A stretch of DNA of 59,742 nt from a virus. Location of the stretch: positions 1 to 59,742 of the IMG/VR virus record IMGVR_UViG_3300036828_000654. One strand, 5' to 3'. Every line of letters starts with the position of its first letter. The stretch's first letter is position 1. Under the pieces are notes generated by a model that saw nothing but the letters and a program-made list of their open reading frames with translations, had not been told where the DNA came from and did not search any database. The translations under genes were made by a program, and so were the position numbers. Below are positions 18,079 through 27,634 of this stretch, piece by piece.

Positions 18079-20379
18079 TTAAATTCCCGCGTTGAAATTA
18101 GTGGTCACTCTTGTTTGCGTACCAGTCAAGTTAAGTGAACTCTGCGCATTACCGACGCAATGGTTGAACGAAATATCGACATCAGTTAGCGTACCAGTAA
18201 GGTTCACTGGATATTGCTGCGTCACTGCTGCCTGTGTGTCACGAATTTTATTATTGTTGATTGAGCATGCGGTCAATGGAATAGCGCTGTTCACGCCGTT
18301 ACCTGATTCATTCTTCCCGTTACCCCATATTTTATTATTGGTAAAATCACAGTTAATAACTTCCTTCCCCTCCTCTATATTAATACCATGACGTCCATTC
18401 CCATAGATATGGTTGCTATCTACTGTTTCGTTTTGCATTATCACATCGGGATTAGTGTAACGGAAGTTAATCCCATCCTTGCCATTATTTGTTATTTGAT
18501 TGTGCGCGTATATGTTCCATCCAATCAGTGGGTCTGTTTTCGTACTATAAGAGTAAACGCCATGCTCTGTATTGGAATCAATAATATTGCTGACAAATTG
18601 CGCCCTGCGACCAGGCTTGCCATCGTTATTCGTCCCCGGATAGCGGAGAATACCGAATTTATTCAGGCGCATTTGATTGCCGATAGCCTGGAATCCATCT
18701 ACGCCACAATCAGCAATCCCGGCATAGCCCCCCATCAGAACATTGCCTATTGCGATGGCCCCGCGAGCTGCACCACCGCTCTGTGGCTCAAGGAATAATG
18801 GGAAATTCGTCCCGTTCTTGACCGTATTGAACGCCATATACAAAGGTTCGTCATCAAGAGCCCCCGTGCCGATGCCAATACCGGATGCGCCAAGCGGACG
18901 CTCCCAAATTCCTGCAGTATCGGCATTGGGGGCCAGGCGACCAAAGTTCTCAATGTGGCAACGGATAATGGAACAATTGTCTGCCATGTCATTACCCAGC
19001 GCTGTCGCACCGATGTTCAACATCGTGACGTTGTCCATGATGCAGTTTCGCCAGTGTTTAATATAGGTTCCTTTAATGTCGGGTACGTATTGCGCACCTG
19101 GAAGAAGAACCTGATTCTCACCCTCAATTTTAAAATTACTCATGAATACGTTTTCTAAGTAATTCGTCAAGGTTCCAACAAACTTTATTGCTGTATTCTG
19201 TTTGTAGGGAAGCAGAACAGACTTATCACCGGAACCAATAATTGATACATTGTTACGCGGGATGATGAAAGTGGATTGCGGATAAAAAGCCTCCGGTAAA
19301 TAAACGACTCCCCCCCCAGATCCACTCAACCAGTTCAGTGCACGCTGAATGGCGTATGTCGCATTTTCTCCTGTTTTTGCATTAAACCCACATTCCCTGA
19401 CATCAAGCACCCTACGGTTTTTTATCAGTCCCTCAATCTTTGATTGCTGGGATTTGAACATATCCTGAATAGATGCTTGCATATCTGGTAAGTGGAGGTG
19501 ACCATACTCATCGATTGAACCATAAGCGGCATTATCAGCATCCGACAGAAGGTTAAGGTAAGGGCCTTTATTTTTATCAAGAGAATCCATTTTTTCCTGA
19601 ACGCTACCCTCAACACCAATAATATGAGTTCCTCCAAACTCATCACTCACAGTAATAGTATTACCATCAGCATCAGATGATAACTCAATGTTATTATTTG
19701 CATCATGGCTGACATATACGGCTAAATCATTAGCGCCAAGTGATCCGGCAACTTCAAGCGCCACGCCATCTTTATTGACGTAAGTTTTGAAGCCATTCCC
19801 TACGCCTTGCCCCACACGGAAGCTTTTACCATTTGGCGTACCTGCAATACCGGCAATCGTCCCATCAGGGTCTTCTTGGGTAATAATATAGGTGTTAGCA
19901 TCTGCGACATTCTGCACATAAACTGCATTAGCCTTCGCAGAATCCCTGGCTGACACTGCCTCATTTTTAGCTGCTACGGATATGTTTTTTGAAGACGTTG
20001 TAATTTCAACAGCCTCTTCAATCTTACTAAAATCAGCAAATAATATACCGGTTTGGGATTGAAAATAACTCCAGTAATCAACTGGAATTTCTGCCATCAT
20101 TGCATCATGTAATATTAAGGCATTCAGCGATTTCGGCATGGTAAGGTCAGTAACAGTTACCATCCCTGAAAACCAGTTGTTACCACCTTTTGATACTGAT
20201 ACAGCAAAGTTGCCATTGTTTAAAGTGAATGAATAGTTACCATCTGGATCGGTCTGAGTCGATTGAGGCGTACCGCCAAGAACAACCAGGCTCGTAGAGA
20301 TAGAGGTAAGTACAATGTCAGCATCACCAATTACATGTCCTGCAGGCGATAGCAAAACTCCTTCTACAAGAATACTCAT
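18079..20379 (-). CDS. Tailspike with right-handed beta-helix (766 aa)
   Basis: Residues 1-90 form a carboxypeptidase-regulatory-like or fibre-anchor fold (VLLSPAGHVIGDADIVL, DPDGNYSFTL). Residues 110-160 form a coiled coil. From about 320 the sequence switches to the pectate-lyase style: VVYLPEAFYPQSTFIIPRNN followed by many Asn-rich rungs (SNIIDSNTEHGVYSYS, NNGKDGINFRY, SNHIYGNGRHGINIEE). The fold is that of depolymerase tailspikes that cut capsule or O-antigen. The substrate cannot be read from sequence. The 3' half is AT-rich compared with neighbours, as is common for swapped receptor modules. Confidence 0.8.
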   Translation of the reverse strand: MSILVEGVLLSPAGHVIGDADIVLTSISTSLVVLGGTPQSTQTDPDGNYSFTLNNGNFAVSVSKGGNNWFSGMVTVTDLTMPKSLNALILHDAMMAEIPVDYWSYFQSQTGILFADFSKIEEAVEITTSSKNISVAAKNEAVSARDSAKANAVYVQNVADANTYIITQEDPDGTIAGIAGTPNGKSFRVGQGVGNGFKTYVNKDGVALEVAGSLGANDLAVYVSHDANNNIELSSDADGNTITVSDEFGGTHIIGVEGSVQEKMDSLDKNKGPYLNLLSDADNAAYGSIDEYGHLHLPDMQASIQDMFKSQQSKIEGLIKNRRVLDVRECGFNAKTGENATYAIQRALNWLSGSGGGVVYLPEAFYPQSTFIIPRNNVSIIGSGDKSVLLPYKQNTAIKFVGTLTNYLENVFMSNFKIEGENQVLLPGAQYVPDIKGTYIKHWRNCIMDNVTMLNIGATALGNDMADNCSIIRCHIENFGRLAPNADTAGIWERPLGASGIGIGTGALDDEPLYMAFNTVKNGTNFPLFLEPQSGGAARGAIAIGNVLMGGYAGIADCGVDGFQAIGNQMRLNKFGILRYPGTNNDGKPGRRAQFVSNIIDSNTEHGVYSYSTKTDPLIGWNIYAHNQITNNGKDGINFRYTNPDVIMQNETVDSNHIYGNGRHGINIEEGKEVINCDFTNNKIWGNGKNESGNGVNSAIPLTACSINNNKIRDTQAAVTQQYPVNLTGTLTDVDISFNHCVGNAQSSLNLTGTQTRVTTNFNAGI

Positions 20380-21032
20380 AGTTGGGTGCTCCCATTATAT
20401 TGTTCGCGTTTTCTATTACCTACAGCCATCTCCGCCTGAGTTTTAATTCCCAACTGATCGTTAAAGGCCTGGTAATGTTGTTGGGCTAACTGAGCGTTGG
20501 CACCATTCTGGGAGTCTTTGGAAAAGCATCGATAAAGCATCCATTCAATGATCGGGTTGGTATAGAGCTCATCCAGTGAAACAGGCACTCCGCCATCAAG
20601 CTGCTGAATAGTGACAGCCTCAGGGATCCGCGATACCACAGTATCCAATTGCACACCTGCTTCGGTTCCGGGAAACACATAGAATGTTCTGGGTGTTTGC
20701 TCGTCGTAGCAATAACCCTCTATGGCGCCGGTACTGAAATGCCAGTCAGGGAATTGCGCATCCAAAACCTCGCGAGGTACTGGACGGATTACGCGGCCGC
20801 CTGCCACCCGGGTGATGTCCAACAACCGATTGGTACCCTCAGGTAATTGCTGCTTGGTGCCAGCAACACACGTCAGGAGTTCGGAACTTTCCCCAGCATC
20901 GGGCCGAACAATAATGACGGCGCGGATCGCGTCATTGTAATAATCAAGGAGCTCCGCCTTGGGCCAACGCATCCATGCGACATCCACGAGCTGCGTGTTT
21001 ACGCGCCCGATAATCTCGGCAACTTTTTGCAT
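20376..21032 (-). CDS. Head-tail adaptor (DUF6682-like, 218 aa)
   Basis: The N-terminus MQKVAEIIGRVNTQLVDVAWMRWP...ELLDYYNDAIRAVI is typical of podovirus adaptor proteins that sit under the portal. A middle segment with RLLDITRVAGGRVIRPV and FYVFPG follows. It overlaps the tailspike start by four bases and its own start overlaps the stop of the gene above. Gene order (portal, scaffold, capsid, connectors, tail) supports the connector role. Confidence 0.65.
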   Translation of the reverse strand: MQKVAEIIGRVNTQLVDVAWMRWPKAELLDYYNDAIRAVIIVRPDAGESSELLTCVAGTKQQLPEGTNRLLDITRVAGGRVIRPVPREVLDAQFPDWHFSTGAIEGYCYDEQTPRTFYVFPGTEAGVQLDTVVSRIPEAVTIQQLDGGVPVSLDELYTNPIIEWMLYRCFSKDSQNGANAQLAQQHYQAFNDQLGIKTQAEMAVGNRKREQYNGSTQL

Positions 21033-21628
21033 CAGTAGAACTCGTGCTTACGAACAGGGTTAAAGAAAGAGGTGACCGGTGAGTTTTCCAGTGCGTCACG
21101 GAACGCGCGGCGATACCCCTCAACAAACTGAGCATTGAAATATCCAGCGCGTTGCGGATCCGACCACGGCTTCCCAGGCATCATGAACAGGTCGTTCAAT
21201 GCGCCGGCGGCAATAACGTCCAGATAGTCGTCGGCGAGTGCATCAGGTACTTCCGTGACACTTCGACGCGGCTCAACAGCGAACAGCACTGCGACCTTTT
21301 CGAACGGACGAACAAACGCGATATGATTCGCAGACATGACATTAAAGTCGATCCCCGCCACAAGGACAGCGCCTGGCTCATCAGGCCGTCTCAGCTGCTC
21401 GGAAAGATCGATAACACGCAAGCGCTTAACGCATTTCATCAGTGAGCTTTCGGTCAACGCATACGTCGTTCCCGGCGTTGCGTCGAGTAATGTCAGCTCT
21501 TCACGACAGAACAGCGATTCACGACAAAACGCGATAGCAGACTCAAGCACCGACTGCCGCATCATGATCTCCAGCGGCCCGTTTATGTGACGCCGGATCG
21601 CAGGCAGAAATACGTCAAGCGATGCCAT
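21032..21628 (-). CDS. Head-tail connector protein (198 aa)
   Basis: This 198-residue protein starts MASLDVFLPAIRRHINGPLE and contains a helical centre and a C-terminal ALNDLFMMPGKPWSDPQRAGYF, a pattern I associate with phage adaptor or completion proteins. It is translationally coupled on both sides by one-base overlaps. The assignment rests mainly on position. Confidence 0.6.
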   Translation of the reverse strand: MASLDVFLPAIRRHINGPLEIMMRQSVLESAIAFCRESLFCREELTLLDATPGTTYALTESSLMKCVKRLRVIDLSEQLRRPDEPGAVLVAGIDFNVMSANHIAFVRPFEKVAVLFAVEPRRSVTEVPDALADDYLDVIAAGALNDLFMMPGKPWSDPQRAGYFNAQFVEGYRRAFRDALENSPVTSFFNPVRKHEFY

Positions 21629-22077
21629 TACTCGCTATCTCCGCCAACCTGCTTAGCGTTAATTGCATCACGAACACGGATGCGGAAATCGCCAACTTTC
21701 TCTTGCGGATCCTGTTTCAGTTCCAGCTCTTCGGCTTCAATCAGCGTTGCCAACTGCACGGCGGTGAGCTTGGCGAGATCAACCTCATCATTGCCAATTT
21801 TGACGACGAAACTGTTTTCGGCTGCCAATGCTGCTAAACGCGCTTGCTCCAGGCGCTCAGCTTCAGCCTGATTTTCTGCGGCGTTTGCCTTCGCTTGCAT
21901 CACGCTTTCGAGGAAATCCGCTTTTACGAATACCGTCGGGTAATCAAGCAACCGATGTGCAATAGCTGACTCGACATCAACAGGGGTAAAACGCGGGAAC
22001 ACCAGACGGCTGCCGGTGATCGTGTCGCGCTTTTTGTCTTTTGGGCCGATATAGGCAACTGCGATAGTTTGGGTCAT
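21628..22077 (-). CDS. Small virion assembly protein (149 aa)
   Basis: The first 60 residues form a compact beta-rich module with IAVAYIGPKDKKRDTITGSRLVF, often seen in small head proteins. Residues 60-90 are an Ala/Glu/Arg coiled coil and the tail is helical. It lies between the decoration-like protein and the connectors. Function is not established. Confidence 0.55.
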   Translation of the reverse strand: MTQTIAVAYIGPKDKKRDTITGSRLVFPRFTPVDVESAIAHRLLDYPTVFVKADFLESVMQAKANAAENQAEAERLEQARLAALAAENSFVVKIGNDEVDLAKLTAVQLATLIEAEELELKQDPQEKVGDFRIRVRDAINAKQVGGDSE

Positions 22078-22096
22078 TGGAACGCTCCAATAAAAA

Positions 22097-22116
22097 AGGC
22101 CCGCACTTGGCGAGCC
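22097..22116 (-). terminator. Hairpin upstream of the 149-aa gene
   Basis: AGGC and GCCT close a short stem and a T run follows on the minus strand (22091-22097). It is weaker than the other late hairpins and may act as a pause or RNA processing site rather than a full terminator. Confidence 0.4.
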
Positions 22117-22141
22117 TCTTGGGTTTACAGGGATTAGCGGA

Positions 22142-22525
22142 TCAGTAGCCAGTCGCTACATATTTTACGTTGACCACCAGGCGGCCGGCAGCATCACCGC
22201 CACCAACCGTTGCGGTAATCTTCTCACCACTGGCAACTGTGCTGTAAGGCACAATAGGTACCACTTTCGCTACTGCAGCAGCATGACTGCCAGCGGCCAC
22301 CAGAGTGGTGGTGCCGGATTTAATCGCCACAGTTACACCAGCACCCAACGCTTCACTGACGATATCGAGTGAATAGATGCGCATGCCGATCGGCATTTCC
22401 AGCAGCTCTGCCACATCGCCAGCTTTTGCTGCCGACAAAATGATCTGCCCTTCTGCAATCGACAGGTTGCCCTGCGGGCCCTGATAAACAGCGTCTCGCA
22501 TAGATGGCGCGATAATCGTTGCCAT
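22142..22525 (-). CDS. Putative head decoration protein (127 aa)
   Basis: This beta-rich, Ala/Gly/Val-rich protein lies directly after the major capsid gene, where head-decoration proteins are common. I choose the ATG at 22525 (MATIIAPSM) because GGAGAAG lies 7 nt upstream. The longer frame from a TTG at 22540 would begin inside that site. No cysteine or enzymatic motif is visible. Confidence 0.6.
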   Translation of the reverse strand: MATIIAPSMRDAVYQGPQGNLSIAEGQIILSAAKAGDVAELLEMPIGMRIYSLDIVSEALGAGVTVAIKSGTTTLVAAGSHAAAVAKVVPIVPYSTVASGEKITATVGGGDAAGRLVVNVKYVATGY

Positions 22526-22544
22526 AGTTTTCTTCTCCAAAAAA

Positions 22545-22562
22545 AGCAGGCCGAAGCCTGCT
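22545..22562 (-). terminator. Strong intrinsic terminator after the capsid gene
   Basis: AGCAGGC and GCCTGCT pair perfectly around a CGAA tetraloop and are followed on the minus strand by a run of eight T. It sits between the capsid stop (22570) and the next start (22525). Confidence 0.75.
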
Positions 22563-22569
22563 GGTTGAA

Positions 22570-23793
22570 TTAACGGCCCAGCGTAATCGCCGAGTCCACC
22601 ACCATGATGCCGTGGTCATTCACGCGCCCGTCTTTCTGCTGGAAACGGATTTTCTTCAGGCCGTTAATCCAGCTCACAGAGATCTCAGCGCCATTGCCAT
22701 GGTCAACCTTCTCTTCGTGATAACCGAAGTGACCACCAGCTTCACCGGTACCGTAGGCATTACCCAGAGCCTGGCCACCCAGCAACAATGCGCGGTCAAT
22801 GGTGGTGCCGGCAGTTTTGTTGGAAACGCTGGCCACGTTGTCGTTGTTTGATACAGCAACGGTCGAGCCGGTATTGAAGCGGATCGGCATGCCGGAGTAT
22901 TTGCGGATCAGGATGTTGCGCCACATCGCGCATTCACCTTTAAACAGCGGATGATCGAAGCCTTTCGAGCGGTTAACCGCGCGCACCATCATCGCCTGCC
23001 AGTCTTTGCCAGAAGTTGAGGTGTACCAGTCGTTCCACTGACGTGGGGTGACGTAGAGAACAAAGTACGGGTCTTCGTCCTTCAATTCGTCCTTGGACAT
23101 TTTGACCGGTTGCAGCGGGTGCGCCATTTCGTCCAGGAACAACGCGATGTTATCGACAGTGCCCAGACTGAACAGATCAGCGGCATCCAGTTGCTCGAAC
23201 GACGTCGCATCACCGGCATAGAAATGGCGGTCATACGTCGGTGGCATCACGTCATTGATCATGATCTTGCCGAACTCGCCATGCCCTGCCAGTGGCAGAA
23301 TAGTGTCATCGGCAATAAAATCGCCGCGAGCACCAGCCAGATGGACAGTCGCACACTGATCCTGCAGGTCATTGAAGTAGGTACCCAGCAGAACGCGCGC
23401 GGTTTTGTTCAGGTTGTGCTTGAAACGCTGCTGCGACATCTTGCCGCCCGCATCTACCAGGTGGCGCCCTTGGTTAATCTTCAATGAGAAGTCAGCAAAC
23501 CCGAGGTTTTCACCACGGCCGGCCAGCTTTTCATCCCCCATGGTCGGGCGCTTGCTCAGCTTGTGGACGATCTGCATATCAACTTCATCACCTTTCTGCT
23601 TTTGCAGATCGGTAATGCGGACAACAGGTGCAGTAAAGCTGGTTTGCAGGGTGCCTTTCTTATCCGGGTTTACGGCTTTCGGCGCTTCCTGCTGTTCAGT
23701 CAGCACGTTCACGAATGAGCGGTTGCGGTTCGCTGCAGTAAACAGCGCGACCTGCTGGAGCTTATTCGCCTGGGCAGAGGTAATAGTGGTCAT
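22570..23793 (-). CDS. Major capsid protein, N4-gp56 family (407 aa)
   Basis: This 407-residue protein has features of the N4-gp56/DUF4043 capsid family shared with 933W-like phages. These are an N-terminal segment with VNVLTEQQEAPK, then LQTSFTAPVVRITDLQKQKGDEV, FADFSLKINQGRH, and a later PVKMSKDELKDEDPYFVLYV. It follows the scaffold gene and has a good GGGAG site before the ATG at 23793. It is the shell-forming subunit with the HK97 fold (known for the family). Confidence 0.85.
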   Translation of the reverse strand: MTTITSAQANKLQQVALFTAANRNRSFVNVLTEQQEAPKAVNPDKKGTLQTSFTAPVVRITDLQKQKGDEVDMQIVHKLSKRPTMGDEKLAGRGENLGFADFSLKINQGRHLVDAGGKMSQQRFKHNLNKTARVLLGTYFNDLQDQCATVHLAGARGDFIADDTILPLAGHGEFGKIMINDVMPPTYDRHFYAGDATSFEQLDAADLFSLGTVDNIALFLDEMAHPLQPVKMSKDELKDEDPYFVLYVTPRQWNDWYTSTSGKDWQAMMVRAVNRSKGFDHPLFKGECAMWRNILIRKYSGMPIRFNTGSTVAVSNNDNVASVSNKTAGTTIDRALLLGGQALGNAYGTGEAGGHFGYHEEKVDHGNGAEISVSWINGLKKIRFQQKDGRVNDHGIMVVDSAITLGR

Positions 23794-23813
23794 GGATAAC
23801 TCCCAAAAGAAAA

Positions 23814-23830
23814 ACCCGCACGAGGCGGGC
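23814..23830 (-). terminator. Hairpin between scaffold and capsid genes
   Basis: CCCGC and GCGGG pair around a five-nt loop, and on the minus strand TTTTCTTTT follows. It may set a processing or pause point ahead of the highly expressed capsid gene. Confidence 0.5.
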
Positions 23831-23857
23831 TATAGATAAATGATATTGACCGTCAGG

Positions 23858-24895
23858 TCAGAGCGACTGCTCTAACAGTGCGTCGATTTGCGCTTCACTC
23901 ATACCAGAGAACATTGCCGTCAACTGCTGATGATCAGCACCAGCGGCTTGCTCCAATAGCGTAGGTTGATGCGTACTCGGCGAACCAAGATCTGACGGTG
24001 ATGTTGGGATTGCGGCAGAAGCTTTAGCCGCGGCTAACTTGTCATCTGCCAATTTTTGGAGCTCTTCAGCGGTAGGCTGTGCGGTTTGTGCTGCGGCAGG
24101 AGGTTGAGGCGCCTCAACACTCTCGCCGTAAGCCGCTTTGGTGCGCTTAACCACTTCGTTGAATCGCTCAGTTAATGGCTTGTCTTTCCATGCAGGGTCG
24201 GCTTGCAACTTCTCATCGAGGTGAACCGCCAGGCTAAAACGGTCTGGATCCGCAGACTGCCACCCTTCAAGCTCGGGTGTGGCCTTCAACGCATCAGTAA
24301 CCGGATTACCTGTGGATTCAACCGGTGCAGGCTGCGCACCCGGATTCGCCTTTTGCAGATAATCAATCTTCTGCACCAAGGTTTCGAAAACACCGGACAG
24401 ATCCGGGAATTCATTACGGATTTTAGCCAGTTGCTCGGAAGTAATTTGCGCTTCTTCGGGTAACTTTGCCGGAGTTAAGCCAGCCTGATTAACCTGCTGC
24501 GTAAGCATCTGAAGCTGGCGCTTGGTCTGCTCCAGTTCATTGCTCGCCCGCTGCTGGCCCTCGGCATTACGACGGCTCTCTGCTCGCGCTGCTTCCAGTA
24601 CGGCATAGGGGATGACGTGCTTGCCGTCTTGAGTAGCGATACCTTTCGGCTGCTCTTCAGTTGCAGCATCACCTGCAGCGCTGGCTCCGGTCTGTTCAAC
24701 AGTGACACCCGGCGGCGGTGTGACTTCTGTATCGCCCGTTTTAATCTGTTCAACAGCCGCTGCAGCCTGCGTAACAGGTTTTTCAGTGCCGGCAGGAACA
24801 ACTGCCGCATCTGAAATCTCTACGTCACCCATGTTGTCCAGGAAGGCTTCGAGTTCTTCCAGTGTTTCATTACCCGTTAAATTCTCAATATCCAC
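23858..24895 (-). CDS. Capsid scaffold protein (345 aa)
   Basis: This 345-residue acidic protein has a Glu-rich N-terminus, a central coiled coil (about 100-140, EAARAESRRNAEGQQRASNE) and a Gln/Ala/Pro-rich, charged C-terminal half. Such composition and the position between portal and capsid are typical of podovirus scaffolding. It starts with GTG at 24895, preceded by GGAG. No protease triad is visible. Confidence 0.75.
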   Translation of the reverse strand: MDIENLTGNETLEELEAFLDNMGDVEISDAAVVPAGTEKPVTQAAAAVEQIKTGDTEVTPPPGVTVEQTGASAAGDAATEEQPKGIATQDGKHVIPYAVLEAARAESRRNAEGQQRASNELEQTKRQLQMLTQQVNQAGLTPAKLPEEAQITSEQLAKIRNEFPDLSGVFETLVQKIDYLQKANPGAQPAPVESTGNPVTDALKATPELEGWQSADPDRFSLAVHLDEKLQADPAWKDKPLTERFNEVVKRTKAAYGESVEAPQPPAAAQTAQPTAEELQKLADDKLAAAKASAAIPTSPSDLGSPSTHQPTLLEQAAGADHQQLTAMFSGMSEAQIDALLEQSL

Positions 24896-25007
24896 GTCCC
24901 TACTCCTGCATGTCTATTTGTCGGATAGATCCGAAATGGAAAGGCGTATCGCTGCCCGTGCGAATAAGCGCTCTGTTGCCAAAGTGCTTAGCGGCACAAA
25001 CAAAAAT

Positions 25008-25024
25008 GCCCGCACAAGGCGGGC
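25008..25024 (-). terminator. Hairpin upstream of scaffold gene
   Basis: GCCCGC and GCGGGC pair around a five-nt loop, with a short T run on the minus strand. It stands 60 bp downstream of the larger repeat element at 25074, so two hairpins lie in tandem before the scaffold gene. Confidence 0.5.
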
Positions 25025-25073
25025 AAATACTCAAAAGCAAATCACAACAAAACTGACCTTGATCGAAGGAAAT

Positions 25074-25127
25074 AAAAAAGCCCCGCTTTTTAGGGCGAGG
25101 CTTGATATCATTCCGAAATCTAGCGCG
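25074..25127 (-). terminator. Late-operon intergenic hairpin with conserved flank, copy 3
   Basis: The hairpin at 25079-25102 (AGCCCCGC and its partner GGGCGAGGCT) is followed on the minus strand by a T run. On the plus strand the flank TGATATCATTCCGAAATCTA then GCGCG aligns with the other copies. It sits just before the plus-strand moron gene at 25163 and would shield it and the scaffold gene from each other's transcripts. Confidence 0.65.
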
Positions 25128-25162
25128 TATTAATTCTTTGTTCAAGAGAAAGATAGAGGCTC

Positions 25163-25513
25163 ATGATGAATAAATTAAAATTCACATTATTCAACTTAAC
25201 ACTATTACTTGTTACAGCAGTTACGCGTCCAAATAAAACATCAGTTAGACTGGCCATGCTTGTCTGCTCTATAGCAGCCGCAATCGCTGGCCACTTTTTG
25301 TTAACCCTCGGGTCATCATGGAGAGAAATCCTCGCCTATATGTTATCAGGCGAAATGAGCATTATTCAGATCACTGTAATGTCACTCATTGTGATCCAGA
25401 TTCTTTTCATCAAACTATACTTTGTCTTCGCCGGGTATATGCTGACGGTTGTGCGCAAAGAACGATTTGGTATCTGGCCACCGCTTTCAAGCCTTTTCGG
25501 TGTTAAGTCATAG
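25163..25513 (+). CDS. Three-helix membrane moron (116 aa)
   Basis: The protein has about three hydrophobic segments: residues 29-52 (LAMLVCSIAAAIAGHFLLTL), 64-80 and 80-96 (LIVIQILFIKLYFVFAGYML). A basic C-terminus (RKERFGIW) follows. It is inserted between portal and scaffold genes on the opposite strand, is AT-rich, and its last codons overlap the portal stop by six bases. A membrane protein in this moron position could alter phage adsorption or DNA entry, but I recognise no family. Confidence 0.6.
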   Translation: MMNKLKFTLFNLTLLLVTAVTRPNKTSVRLAMLVCSIAAAIAGHFLLTLGSSWREILAYMLSGEMSIIQITVMSLIVIQILFIKLYFVFAGYMLTVVRKERFGIWPPLSSLFGVKS

Positions 25514-27634
25514 CGGTAAAGCATCAATCTCCCCCTGAATGGTCTGCAACATCTGGTCATTTAGGGCGTTTATCTCAGCCGAGACATTCTCCATCTGTTG
25601 CAATATTTGCCCTGTCTGCGCTTGGGTATGTGCATCATTGAAGCGCTGGCCATTGGCTAATGCATCATCCCGCTTCGCCTGGGCAGCAATACGTTGGCTT
25701 TCCGCTTCCAGTTTGGCTACCTTCCCGGCAATCTCTCGCATCGCCAACTCTTGCTGTGCCTGCTGCATTTGCTGTTCCTGCTGCGCGGCTTGCTGCTCTT
25801 CTGGTGTCATTTCGTCAGGTGCCTTCGGCGTACCAAGCGCGCTGCGGATCCGCTCAATGAATTCTTGTTTGTTCGGAACGTCCAGCAGCTCTACCCACAT
25901 ATCCAGCACTGTCGCCTGCACTTCCGGCGGCAGGCCGGTTATCACTTGAGACATCCGCTCTGCCAGTTGTGATTTATATGCCGGTGTCTGCTGAATAGGT
26001 GCCAGGGCAATATGAGCGCGCAGCCGTGATACGTCGTTATTCATCCCCCCTTGTTCTTCTTCGACGTTCAGCATTATCTCTTTACGGCGCCGCTTATCGT
26101 CCCGATTGATCACCACTTTGTGATTACGGCGGCGGCTTAAGTCCTCTAACAAGTACGATAACAAGAGTTGACCGACCTGCTGACAGGCGAATTGGTAGTT
26201 ATCGTTGATTTCTGCCAGTGTCGTGGCACCTTGTTCCACCAGATTGCTTATAGCGATACCGCTCGATGCACTTGAGTCCTGCCCGAGGAACGCGGAGTAC
26301 ACACCCATACCGTCCTGGATCAATTTCATCGACTCTTGCATAACGGTGAACTGCTGCTGAGCTACTTGGAAATCCTGCTGCACCGTCAGCGCTTCCGCTA
26401 TGGTTTTTTTGTTCTTGCGATCCGGATTGAGATTAACCACACCGTCGGGTCGTTCGAGCTCTTCAGCAAGTTGCTTATCTGTCATGTTGGTGGCATCGGC
26501 GTCCTTAATTACGCGTTTGGCCTGCAACAGCCAGGTGAGCTTAATACGGCGGAAATTCACTTCATCCTGTGCCGGAATGGCGCGGCAAGCCAACCCATAG
26601 GGCGCACCGGTCTTGTCTTTGCGGTAACCCCAGAATGGGATCAGCGGGAACATGCCCTGTGGCGCAGAACATGGTCGGTCAGTGATAAAGTGCGGCCCGA
26701 CAAACCACGCTTCACGGATCCGGCTAACGCGGGCCATCGTGACAGATACGCGGCCAGTGGCCAGCGCCACGGCATGCATGACGTTGTTCTTGTCGTACTG
26801 AATGACACGCCCATTCGACAGTTCCATAACCGGCATCTGTTGGTAGGTGCGGTAATAGATGACTTGCAGCATGACTCGCTTACGGTTCGACGTGATCCAC
26901 TCGGCCTGGTCACGGCTATACGAGTTATATTCCTCATAACCGTTTATCAGATTGGACTCATCACCTTCCGCCAGATCGGTTTCGACAAAACCTTTCCATT
27001 CACGTACTGAATAATCGATAACATCGGCATGCCCGGGGAACGAGCCTTTCACTTCATCGACATCCAGCCAGCGTTTACGCATCAGCCACCGGCAGTCACT
27101 CAGATCAGCTTCTCTGCTGAACCAATCCCAGAATACTTCGTTACGGTGCACGGTACCGGCTTTGTACTTGTTGCCGAACGGGTCGCTATTGCGGCGCACT
27201 TCAACCCAGCTTAACCCCGCCTTTATCTGCTCAGCGTATGCATCGGAACGCGCTTTGTTTAGGTTGCTGAGCCTGCAGGCATCGGAGTATTCCGCATTAA
27301 CCGCCTCCGCCATTTGCTCCATCTCTTCGCTTGGGTCATCAGCAATGACCATCAGATCGGTACGTGTCTTTGCCTCCATCCCGAGCACCCCGTCGATAGT
27401 CGGCGCGATCAGGTTGTGCATGGTTAATGGCTGCCCACGCTCTTTTAGCTTGGAAACAACCTCCGGAGGTAGCTGATCGCCATCGTAATAAGCACAGGCC
27501 GTATTGGCTGTGGTTCTCCACTCAGGCTGTGAATCAATATCAGCAGAGATATTCAGCAGTTGTTGCAGCGAAAAGCGGTCGCGGTTGTCCGGCTGAGACT
27601 GCGTGTCTTCAGCGTCAATCATGGCTGTATTCAT
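25508..27634 (-). CDS. Portal protein, P22-type (708 aa)
   Basis: This 708-residue protein has the P22/Stx-phage portal layout: an N-terminal helical region (FSLQQLLNISADIDSQPEWR), DGDQLPPEVVSKLKERGQPL, a MHNLIAPTIDGVLGMEAKTR segment, the wing-like VEVRRNSDPF, and a long Gln-rich helical barrel at the C-terminus (about 610-690). Portals form the dodecameric ring through which DNA is pumped. The start overlaps the end of the large terminase gene by one base. Confidence 0.85.
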   Translation of the reverse strand: MNTAMIDAEDTQSQPDNRDRFSLQQLLNISADIDSQPEWRTTANTACAYYDGDQLPPEVVSKLKERGQPLTMHNLIAPTIDGVLGMEAKTRTDLMVIADDPSEEMEQMAEAVNAEYSDACRLSNLNKARSDAYAEQIKAGLSWVEVRRNSDPFGNKYKAGTVHRNEVFWDWFSREADLSDCRWLMRKRWLDVDEVKGSFPGHADVIDYSVREWKGFVETDLAEGDESNLINGYEEYNSYSRDQAEWITSNRKRVMLQVIYYRTYQQMPVMELSNGRVIQYDKNNVMHAVALATGRVSVTMARVSRIREAWFVGPHFITDRPCSAPQGMFPLIPFWGYRKDKTGAPYGLACRAIPAQDEVNFRRIKLTWLLQAKRVIKDADATNMTDKQLAEELERPDGVVNLNPDRKNKKTIAEALTVQQDFQVAQQQFTVMQESMKLIQDGMGVYSAFLGQDSSASSGIAISNLVEQGATTLAEINDNYQFACQQVGQLLLSYLLEDLSRRRNHKVVINRDDKRRRKEIMLNVEEEQGGMNNDVSRLRAHIALAPIQQTPAYKSQLAERMSQVITGLPPEVQATVLDMWVELLDVPNKQEFIERIRSALGTPKAPDEMTPEEQQAAQQEQQMQQAQQELAMREIAGKVAKLEAESQRIAAQAKRDDALANGQRFNDAHTQAQTGQILQQMENVSAEINALNDQMLQTIQGEIDALPL

